Source of the DNA: DATMYQ01 sp035560935
GTDB lineage: Bacteria > Bacillota > Negativicutes > Sporomusales > Sporomusaceae
Reading direction: 5' to 3'
Assembly (NCBI GenBank): GCA_035560935.1
Contig: DATMYQ010000178.1
Coordinates: 1 to 7,144, forward strand
Length of the DNA: 7,144 bases
How positions within the stretch are numbered: position 1 is the first letter of the stretch; every line of letters begins with the position of its first letter. This document shows, piece after piece, positions 1 through 5,766 of the stretch. The position numbers were made by a program, and so were the translations under genes. The notes beneath the pieces were generated by a model. It had not been told where the DNA came from. It saw nothing but the letters and a program-made list of their open reading frames with translations, and did no database searches.

Positions 1-22
1 TAATAAACAGGAAGCTTCTTTG

Positions 23-75
23 AATTGCGACAGTAGGAAAAACACACTTGTTTGTAATGCGAGCCATAGGATAAA
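23..75. repeat. Imperfect direct repeat upstream of dctQ, candidate operator
   Basis: Two copies of the pattern AA(T)TGCGA-N3/4-TAGGA followed by A-rich sequence are seen. The first copy has TGCGA at 26-30 and TAGGA at 34-38; the second has TGCGA at 58-62 and TAGGA at 67-71. The half-sites lie 32-33 bases apart, close to three turns of the helix. AraC-type regulators often bind paired direct repeats, so this could be a target of the regulator encoded in the window. The second copy ends next to the dctQ ribosome binding site, which would suit repression or a leader role better than activation unless the promoter lies further upstream. It may also be chance in such a short region. Confidence 0.3.
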
Positions 76-81
76 GGGGGG
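73..81 (+). promoter_or_regulatory. Ribosome binding site that sets the dctQ start
   Basis: AAAGGGGGG ends 7 bases before a CTG codon at 89 and 16 bases before a TTG codon at 98. No ATG or GTG lies in frame near it. The spacing favours CTG as the initiation codon. A weaker AGGAAG at 9-14 precedes the far-upstream TTG at 20, but starting there would add a polar leader that the family does not have. Confidence 0.55.
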
Positions 82-88
82 AATACAA

Positions 89-610
89 CTGGAATTATTG
101 AAAAAAATTGCGCTCAAGGTCGATACTTTTTTTGAAAGCTTTGCACTGATTGCACTTACTTGTATGATTTTAACGGTTGCATTACAGGTCATTACCCGAA
201 AATTATTCAATTTTGTATTCTTCTGGTCGGAAGAAATGACGTTGCTGCTATTGGTCTGGTTTTCATTTATGGGTATGGCGGTGGGGTTTCGGGAAGATTT
301 GCACATGGGGGTGGATTCGTTTACAACTTATTTACCTGACTGGTTTAATAAAATATTAGATAAGGTGATCGATCTGGGGACACTGGCGTTTGGACTTTAT
401 TTCGTCGCATATGGCTGGGATTTTTCCGTACTGATGCATGAATCGACACTGCCGGCCACCAAACTGCCCAGCAGTGCGCTGTACTTTGTCATGCCGGTAA
501 CAGGAACGATGACTTGTGCTTATGCGTTGCTGCACCTGTTCGGCATTAACACCAAACGGCACAAAGGTGCGGAAATTGAAATGGGTCTGGGCAGGGAGGA
601 ACAGCATTAA
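89..610 (+). CDS. dctQ: TRAP transporter small membrane subunit (DctQ family)
   Basis: This is the small integral membrane subunit of a tripartite ATP-independent periplasmic transporter. It pairs with the large subunit DctM in the cytoplasmic membrane and helps receive substrate from the binding protein. From the CTG start the protein has 173 residues, normal for the family. Four hydrophobic segments are visible, at about residues 15-36, 48-66, 92-112 and 130-152. The typical DctQ signature follows segment 2: W46-S-E48-E49 before it, then R68-E-D-L-H72-x-x-V-D76. The start is uncertain: CTG at 89 has the best spacing to the ribosome binding site, TTG at 98 would remove three residues, and TTG at 20 would give 196 residues with a polar, non-conserved extension. 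The stop codon overlaps the dctM start by one base (TAATG), so translation is probably coupled. Family assignment is firm. The substrate is inferred from the downstream uronate isomerase. Confidence 0.9.
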   Translation: MELLKKIALKVDTFFESFALIALTCMILTVALQVITRKLFNFVFFWSEEMTLLLLVWFSFMGMAVGFREDLHMGVDSFTTYLPDWFNKILDKVIDLGTLAFGLYFVAYGWDFSVLMHESTLPATKLPSSALYFVMPVTGTMTCAYALLHLFGINTKRHKGAEIEMGLGREEQH

Positions 611-1902
611 TGGATATGAATGATATCGCGTCGATCCTCCTGGGGGTCAGTTTTCTGGTGTTTTGTGTTTTCCGCTTTCCGGTGGCGCTGGCACTGTTTA
701 TGTCCGCACTGGCCACGATGATGTACCTGGACGTACCACTGGCGGTGATCGGACAGCAGATGATCCAGGGGGTCAGTACATTTTCACTGTTGGCCATTCC
801 GTTCTTTATTTTGACGGGACAGATCATGGGTGAAGGTGGTCTGGCGCTGCGGATGGTCAACCTGGCCTATCTGCTGGTGGGGCATATACGGGGAGGGCTG
901 GCGCTGGTCAACTGCGTGGCCTGTATGTTTTTTGGCAATATTTCCGGTTCGGCGGTGGCGGATGCTTCGTCCGTGGGATCGGTTATGATACCGATGATGA
1001 AGAAAAAAGGATATGATGCCGATTATGCGGTGGGTCTGACGATTTCTTCCGCCATTCAGGGCGTAGTGGTACCGCCCAGTCACAATCTGGTGCTATATTC
1101 TATCGTTGCCGGTGGCATATCTATCAAGTCGCTGTTTTTGGGCGGAATTGTTCCCGGTTTCATTTTATTGGCTTCCCTGATGACGGTGGCTTATATTATG
1201 GCTATCAAACGCGGTTATCAGGCTGGTGAACCAGTGAAAAAGGAAGATAAACCCGGCATTATTTTTAATGGATTGCTGTCACTGTCGCCGGCGTTTGTTA
1301 TTTTAGGCGGGATTATCTCAGGGTGGTTCACTGCCACCGAATCCGGTGCATTGGCGGCCATGTATTCTTTTTTACTGGCCTTCGGGTATTACCGGGAAGT
1401 GCCGCTGAAAAATATGTGGCCGGTGCTTAAACGGACTTTTCGGACGGTATTGATGGTGTATTTCCTGATTGCCACGTCAGCAGCTTTTGGCTGGGTGATG
1501 GCGTATTTGCAGATTCCCGATATGATAACCAATGCTTTTCTGCAGGTTTCTGATAACCCGTATGTTATTTTGATGCTGATCAACATTTTATTGTTGATCC
1601 TGGGGGGGCCAATGGACATGGCGCCGATGATTCTAATCATGACGCCAGTGTTGCTGCCAGTCTGCACCTCGATTGGGATGGATCCGGTCCATTTCGGACT
1701 GGTATTGATCTTTAACGCGGGCATGGGATTGCTGACGCCGCCGGTAGGTACGGTATTGTTTGTCGGTTGCGCCATTGGCGGTGTCACCATGGCTCAGGGG
1801 ACCAAAGCCATGATGCCGTTCTTTTATGCCATGCTGGTGGTGCTTTTACTCATTACTTACGTGCCGCAGACCGTGCTGTGGCTGCCTTCAATGTTTAAAT
1901 GA
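610..1902 (+). CDS. dctM: TRAP transporter large membrane subunit (DctM family)
   Basis: This is the transport-forming subunit, which couples uptake of an organic acid to a cation gradient (Na+ in characterised TRAP systems). It has 430 residues, the normal length, and is hydrophobic throughout with about 12 membrane segments or re-entrant hairpins. Family motifs seen are the glycine/serine-rich G109-N-I-S-G-S with A-D-A-S-S-V-G to about residue 123, P155-P156-S157-H158-N159, the G333-P-M-D336-M-A-P segment, and T376-P-P-V-G380 near the end. The first and last resemble the paired re-entrant hairpins thought to hold sodium and substrate. The PPSHN form differs from the more common PPSIP and may mark a substrate subgroup. 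AGGGAGGA at 593-600, inside the end of dctQ, lies 9 bases before the ATG at 610. A second ATG at 616 is possible but less well placed. DctM identity is very secure; specificity is not readable from the sequence. Confidence 0.95.
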   Translation: MDMNDIASILLGVSFLVFCVFRFPVALALFMSALATMMYLDVPLAVIGQQMIQGVSTFSLLAIPFFILTGQIMGEGGLALRMVNLAYLLVGHIRGGLALVNCVACMFFGNISGSAVADASSVGSVMIPMMKKKGYDADYAVGLTISSAIQGVVVPPSHNLVLYSIVAGGISIKSLFLGGIVPGFILLASLMTVAYIMAIKRGYQAGEPVKKEDKPGIIFNGLLSLSPAFVILGGIISGWFTATESGALAAMYSFLLAFGYYREVPLKNMWPVLKRTFRTVLMVYFLIATSAAFGWVMAYLQIPDMITNAFLQVSDNPYVILMLINILLLILGGPMDMAPMILIMTPVLLPVCTSIGMDPVHFGLVLIFNAGMGLLTPPVGTVLFVGCAIGGVTMAQGTKAMMPFFYAMLVVLLLITYVPQTVLWLPSMFK

Positions 1903-1918
1903 CAGACCACATTTCTCA

Positions 1919-1950
1919 TGGGGGTTAATCCCAAAAATTATATTGGAGGG
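1919..1950 (+). promoter_or_regulatory. dctM-dctP spacer with ribosome binding site
   Basis: The 58-base gap contains a weak inverted repeat (TGGG at 1919-1922 with CCCA at 1930-1933) and GGAGGG at 1945-1950, which is 10 bases before the ATG at 1961. This fixes the dctP start. The ATG at 1951 touches the site and is out of frame, and an upstream in-frame ATG at 1826 lies inside dctM. No promoter is evident here. The hairpin is too weak to call a terminator. Confidence 0.45.
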
Positions 1951-1960
1951 ATGCAATACA

Positions 1961-2983
1961 ATGGAAACAAAGAAAAAGAAACTGGCGCTTCTGGTAATCA
2001 TCTGTATGTGTCTGGGACTGATTCTCGCTGGCTGCGGCAAGAAAGACGAGAAACCGGCCACCGACAAAAAAGCCGAAGGACCCAAGTACACCTTCCGCCT
2101 GGCGGAAACCCATCCACCCGATTATCCGACAACTCTGGCGGACAAGAAGTTTGCCGAACTGGTTAAAGAACGGACGAACGGCCGTATTACGATCAATGTG
2201 TTCCCGTCTTCTCAGCTGGGAGAGGAAAAAGCCGTTATTGAACAGGTTCAATTGGGAGCTATTGAGTTTACCCGGGTGAGCGCTTCGCCGTTGGCGGAAT
2301 TTAACAAACAGTTTGGGGTTTACTCGCTGCCTTACATTTTTGATAATGACGACCATATGTGGTCTTTCCTGAATGGGGACGGACAGAAAATGCTGGACAA
2401 TATGGAAAAATCAAAAATGAAAGGATTGGCCTATTATACTTCCGGTTCCCGAAATTTTTACACTAAGAATCCGGTAAAGACGGTGGAAGATCTAAAAGGG
2501 ATGAAGATCCGCGTACAACAGAATAAAATTAATATGGACCTGATTGCGGCGCTGGGCGCCAGCGCTACGCCGATGCCTTACGGTGAAGTGTTCAGTGGTT
2601 TGCAGACCGGCGTTATTGACGGCGCGGAAAACAATCCACCCAGTTATCTGACGGCCAACCACTATCAGGCAGTAAAAAACTTTGTGCTGGACAGTCATCA
2701 GCGGGTGCCGGAAGTACTACTGATCAGCAAAGTGACCTGGGATAAACTGTCGGAAGATGACCGGAAAATTCTAAAATCCGCAGCGGCGGATTCTGTAGGA
2801 TTCCAACGGGAAGCCTGGGCTAAATTTGAAAAAGATGCGATGGATAAGTTGAAAGCAAATGGTGTTGTCGTAACCGAAGTAACTGACGTTAAACCTTGGC
2901 AAAATGCCGTAAAACCGGTTATTGACAAATACAATGCCGAGTACAAAGAAGAATTGGAAGCGATTGCAAAGGCTAAAAAGTAA
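1961..2983 (+). CDS. dctP: TRAP transporter solute-binding lipoprotein (DctP family)
   Basis: This is the extracytoplasmic binding protein that captures the substrate and delivers it to DctQM. It has 340 residues. The N-terminus is a lipoprotein signal: four lysines at 4-7, a hydrophobic stretch at 8-23 and lipobox L22-A-G-C25, so the mature protein should be lipid-anchored at C25, as expected in a Gram-positive lineage or one with a periplasm. A charged linker (about 27-40) leads into the binding domain. Characteristic DctP residues are present: R164 in GSRNFY, R184 in KIRVQ (the arginine that usually salt-bridges the substrate carboxylate), E209 in YGEVF, and the LQTGVIDGAEN segment ending at N224, followed by N225. 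The ligand is therefore very probably a carboxylate. The uronate isomerase in the same module points to a hexuronate such as glucuronate or galacturonate, which is inference. Binding protein last in the QMP order is a common TRAP arrangement. Confidence 0.94.
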   Translation: METKKKKLALLVIICMCLGLILAGCGKKDEKPATDKKAEGPKYTFRLAETHPPDYPTTLADKKFAELVKERTNGRITINVFPSSQLGEEKAVIEQVQLGAIEFTRVSASPLAEFNKQFGVYSLPYIFDNDDHMWSFLNGDGQKMLDNMEKSKMKGLAYYTSGSRNFYTKNPVKTVEDLKGMKIRVQQNKINMDLIAALGASATPMPYGEVFSGLQTGVIDGAENNPPSYLTANHYQAVKNFVLDSHQRVPEVLLISKVTWDKLSEDDRKILKSAAADSVGFQREAWAKFEKDAMDKLKANGVVVTEVTDVKPWQNAVKPVIDKYNAEYKEELEAIAKAKK

Positions 2984-3051
2984 GCCGGAGGAGGCTTGCG
3001 TCCGAATCTGGTGATTCAATCGTTCAATGCGGAATTTATACGGCGGGTGCG

Positions 3052-3081
3052 CGGACATTATGGCGAAAAATCTGTTATGAT
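3052..3081 (+). promoter_or_regulatory. Candidate extended -10 promoter for the kinase, regulator and uxaC
   Basis: TATGAT at 3076-3081 differs from the consensus by one base and is preceded by TGT, giving an extended -10 element. CGGACA at 3052-3057 could be a -35 element (four of six bases match) with an 18-base spacer. Transcription would begin near 3088, leaving a leader of about 40 bases that contains the kinase ribosome binding site. It lies in the longest internal gap of the cluster and would allow basal expression of the sensory genes independently of the transporter. This is prediction from sequence only. Confidence 0.4.
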
Positions 3082-3112
3082 AAAAGGAACGAATACGTTT
3101 CTGCTATTGAAC

Positions 3113-3121
3113 AGGAAGGAG
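3113..3121 (+). promoter_or_regulatory. Ribosome binding site that sets the kinase start
   Basis: AGGAAGGAG ends 6 bases before ATG at 3128 (9 before a second ATG at 3131). This supports a start here rather than at the in-frame TTG at 2996, which would add 44 polar and basic residues ahead of the first membrane segment. The strong GGAGGAGG at 2987-2994 is only one base from that TTG and cannot serve it normally. Confidence 0.75.
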
Positions 3122-3127
3122 AATGCC

Positions 3128-4987
3128 ATGATGACCGCCCCGGCCGGTAAGTTTTTTGCGGGACAGCCATTGATCATCAGGTTTTTTGTGTTTTCCGCCG
3201 GATTGATCATCATTCCGATGTTGGTGGTTGGGGTGATTTCCTACCAGCAGGCAACGGTTGAACTGGAACGGGAAGCACGGGATTACAGTGGACAAATTAT
3301 TGAACAAATTGAAACGCATATGGAGTATTACATCGGTGATTTCGAAATCGGCATGATCAAATTACTCAACCATGCTGAAGTGAATGAACTGTTGAAGATA
3401 ACCACGGCGGAACAGGCTGCTCAGGACAGCGAGGGGCGGCGGGCGGTAGAATCCCTGTTAAAAGATATGTCCTATTCGCGTCCTGATATTTCCAACATCA
3501 CTATTGCGGTGGACAATGTACTGGTTATTGACAATATGGGGTTGGCCAACCGCTATTCGCTGGACCGGCTGAAACATGAGTACTGGTACCAAAGCCTTCC
3601 TAATAATGGCACCTCATTACTGGTTAGCCGGAAGCTGGAATGGCCGGAATTTGATGAACCGGTGATTTCGCTGGTGCGGCGGATCTATAATCCGGCCACC
3701 CTGCAGCCGGTGGGTGTGTTGATGATTGACATCAACTTCCGGCGAATTCAGGAACTTGCGGAAAAAGTCAACTGGGGGAGAAATCGGCGATTTTACATTA
3801 TCGATTCGATTGGACACTATGTTTATCATCCGGATGTGACGCAACTGGGAAATAAAGCCGTTTTTGCCGGTGCGGAGACGCTGATGCAAAAGAATCCCGG
3901 GGCTGGTTCTTTGACAACCCCAGGTAAAGATCCCCGTTTGTTGACTTATAGTTATTCGGAAAATCTAGGTTGGACATCTTATACGTTGGTTTCGTTGGGC
4001 GAACTTCTCAAAGGGGCCACGTACATCGGAAAAACGATTTTTGGGACGGTGGCGGTGGCGTTGGGCATTGCCTATCTGCTGGGAGCTTATCTGGCGGCAA
4101 CAATTATCCGACCTGTGCGACGGATGCAGGGGTTTGTCAAGAGGGTGGAAACCGGTGATTTTTCCGGACGCCTGCCGGTGGAAAGCAACGACGAGCTGGG
4201 ACAGCTTTCCCAGGGATTTAATAATATGGTGCAACGACTGAAGGATCTGCTGGAAGAAGTATATTTTTCCCGACTGAGGGAAACCGAGGCTTCGTTGCGG
4301 CAAAAAGAAATGGAATTAAAAATATTGCAGTCGCAGATTAATCCGCATTTTCTTTGTAATTCGTTGGAGACGATCCGGGGGATGGCGTTGGATAAAGATA
4401 TGGACGACATTGCCAGCATGTCGGCCTCGCTGAGTCAATTGCTGCGTTATAATCTGAAAAATGCTTCGCCAACCGTGATGCTAAGGGAAGAAATCAAGTT
4501 CTGTGAAGTTTATCTGCGAATCCAGCAATTTCGTTTTGATAAACAGGTTTCTTACCGCTTTGATATTCCGGAGTGGGCCTGGGATTTGAATGTGGTAAAA
4601 TTTTCGCTGCAGCCACTGGTGGAAAATTGCTTTTTGCATGCGGTGGAAAAGGACGGCTGTCCGACGGAAATTCTGATCGCTGTGACAAAAGAGAATGATG
4701 CGGTGTGGCGTATTGAAGTGATAGACACCGGTGTGGGAATTGCGCCGGATCTTCTGTGCCAAATTCGTTCCGGCCTGGCACGTAACGCCTGCAGTTCCGC
4801 TGATGGTACCCGGATTGGCGTGTGCAATGTGCATTGCCGGATTGTGAATCTTTATGGGGAAGACTATGGTGTGCAGGTGTATAGTCAAGTGGGAGAAGGA
4901 ACAAGGGTGGTTGTTCGTCTGCCGCTTCTGCCGCGGCGAAGGGAACGCTTGCCGGCTCTGGACAATGGAGATGATGTTGTTGTTTAA
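3128..4987 (+). CDS. Sensor histidine kinase, YesM type, with extracellular Cache domain
   Basis: This is a membrane sensor kinase expected to phosphorylate the regulator encoded next. It has 619 residues. In order: membrane segment at about 18-38; large extracellular domain at about 41-295 that looks like a double Cache (PAS-like) ligand sensor, with WY at 153-154, RR at 184-185, a GVLMIDINF strand and the YHPD motif at 233-236; second membrane segment at about 302-326; HAMP linker at about 327-377; helical linker; His_kinase domain with phosphoacceptor H407 in QINPHFLCN; and a HATPase domain with N-box (E499, N500), D533-T-G-V-G537 and a glycine box near 560-567. C410 replaces the usual Y or F after HFL, and the glycine box reads GTRIGV rather than GxGIGL. 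Its 3' end overlaps the regulator start. The ligand may be the transported sugar acid, sensed directly or through DctP; this is inferred from context. Confidence 0.93.
   Translation: MMTAPAGKFFAGQPLIIRFFVFSAGLIIIPMLVVGVISYQQATVELEREARDYSGQIIEQIETHMEYYIGDFEIGMIKLLNHAEVNELLKITTAEQAAQDSEGRRAVESLLKDMSYSRPDISNITIAVDNVLVIDNMGLANRYSLDRLKHEYWYQSLPNNGTSLLVSRKLEWPEFDEPVISLVRRIYNPATLQPVGVLMIDINFRRIQELAEKVNWGRNRRFYIIDSIGHYVYHPDVTQLGNKAVFAGAETLMQKNPGAGSLTTPGKDPRLLTYSYSENLGWTSYTLVSLGELLKGATYIGKTIFGTVAVALGIAYLLGAYLAATIIRPVRRMQGFVKRVETGDFSGRLPVESNDELGQLSQGFNNMVQRLKDLLEEVYFSRLRETEASLRQKEMELKILQSQINPHFLCNSLETIRGMALDKDMDDIASMSASLSQLLRYNLKNASPTVMLREEIKFCEVYLRIQQFRFDKQVSYRFDIPEWAWDLNVVKFSLQPLVENCFLHAVEKDGCPTEILIAVTKENDAVWRIEVIDTGVGIAPDLLCQIRSGLARNACSSADGTRIGVCNVHCRIVNLYGEDYGVQVYSQVGEGTRVVVRLPLLPRRRERLPALDNGDDVVV
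4967..4970 (+). promoter_or_regulatory. Ribosome binding site for the response regulator inside the kinase gene
   Basis: GGAG lies 9 bases before TTG at 4980, 6 before TTG at 4977 and 3 before ATG at 4974. The spacing favours a TTG start. TTG at 4980 gives the N-terminus MFKLLLVDDE, the form typical of this regulator family. The site overlaps the alternative ATG at 4965, which has no good site of its own. Confidence 0.45.
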
Positions 4988-5750
4988 ATTGCTGCTGGTG
5001 GATGATGAGCGCTGGGTGCGTACCGCATTACGGCGGATGATTGAAAAAACCGGATTACCATTGCAGGTTGTCCGGGAATGCAGCGATGGCGAGGAAGCCA
5101 TTGCTTATCTGGAACAGTCGAAAGTTGATTTAGTGATCAGTGATATTCGGATGCCCGGATTAAATGGGCTGGCGTTGGTAAAAGAACTGAATCGGCGGGG
5201 ATTGGTGCAGGATGTCATTATCATCAGTGTGCATGATGACTTCCGCTATGCACAGGAAGCGTTGCGGGAGAATGTCATCGATTATCTAGTAAAACCGGTG
5301 GAGCTGCCGGAACTGATCCGGACGCTGGGAAAGTGGCTGGACGGGAAAAAAGCCCGAAACAATACCGTGGAGGTATCAGATAAAACGTCGCCGTTTCATT
5401 TATCTCCCATTGAACAAGTGCTGCTGTATTTGCAGCAGGCGACGCCGGGACGGGCTACGTTATCTGAGGCGGCCCGGCGGGTGCACTTAAATCCGAGCTA
5501 CCTCAGTCAACTCTTTAAACAGCAAATGAACATCAACTTTGTGGACTATGTGACAGAAATGCGGATGAAAGAAGCACGGACGCTTTTAACCACGTCAACA
5601 ATGAAAATTGCAGAAATTGTGGAACAGTTAGGGTATTGTGATATATCAAGTTTTAGTAATTCTTTCAAAAAAACCGTGGGCTGTTCACCGTCCGAATACC
5701 GAAAAAAAACTACCCGAGAACAGGAGGTTCCTCCGAAAAAAATGATGTAA
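4980..5750 (+). CDS. Response regulator with AraC-type DNA-binding domain (YesN type)
   Basis: This is the cytoplasmic partner of the preceding kinase and a probable transcriptional activator of the module. From TTG at 4980 it has 256 residues, near the lower end for YesN-type regulators. The receiver domain (about 1-118) shows the acidic pair D8-D9, phosphoacceptor D55 in VISDIRMPG, S83 in IISVHDD, and K105 in YLVKPVE. After a short linker, an AraC/XylS domain (about 142-242) carries two helix-turn-helix units, near 160-182 (LSEAARRVHLNPSYLSQLFK) and 208-230, ending in the usual GCSPSEYRK. The tail is basic (KKTTREQEVPPKKMM). Start options at 4965, 4971, 4974 and 4977 would add up to five residues. 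The gene overlaps the kinase by 8 bases at the chosen start, implying translational coupling. Likely targets are promoters ahead of dctQ and perhaps ahead of the kinase, but no site is proven. Confidence 0.93.
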   Translation: MFKLLLVDDERWVRTALRRMIEKTGLPLQVVRECSDGEEAIAYLEQSKVDLVISDIRMPGLNGLALVKELNRRGLVQDVIIISVHDDFRYAQEALRENVIDYLVKPVELPELIRTLGKWLDGKKARNNTVEVSDKTSPFHLSPIEQVLLYLQQATPGRATLSEAARRVHLNPSYLSQLFKQQMNINFVDYVTEMRMKEARTLLTTSTMKIAEIVEQLGYCDISSFSNSFKKTVGCSPSEYRKKTTREQEVPPKKMM

Positions 5751-5766
5751 TAAAGGAGTATTATTC

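Noticed and set aside
1..6. TAATAA at the window edge as the end of an upstream gene
   Set aside because: Two tandem stop codons are suggestive, but no upstream coding sequence is available to test this.
11..18. GAAGCTTC palindrome as an operator
   Set aside because: An eight-base palindrome with imperfect flanks is expected often by chance, and no second copy was found nearby.
53..66. Possible catabolite-repression (cre) site ahead of dctQ
   Set aside because: Only the outer bases fit the consensus; the central CG and the downstream half do not match.
1919..1933. Hairpin between dctM and dctP as a terminator or attenuator
   Set aside because: The stem is only four base pairs with no T-tract.
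1826..1960. Upstream in-frame extension of dctP starting inside dctM
   Set aside because: It would bury the lipoprotein signal 45 residues into the protein. The ATG at 1961 has a good ribosome binding site and gives a complete signal with lipobox.
3027..3080. Possible 17-residue leader peptide ahead of the kinase
   Set aside because: The ATG has no ribosome binding site at a workable distance, and the peptide has no codon pattern suggesting attenuation.
2996..3127. N-terminal extension of the kinase from TTG 2996
   Set aside because: The nearest ribosome binding site is one base away, the extension is polar and basic, and ATG 3128 has a strong well-spaced site directly before the first membrane segment.
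4481..5101. A 206-codon open frame on the minus strand opposite the kinase/regulator junction
   Set aside because: It lies fully under two well-supported genes, its translation shows no recognisable domain, and long antisense frames are a common by-product of codon bias.
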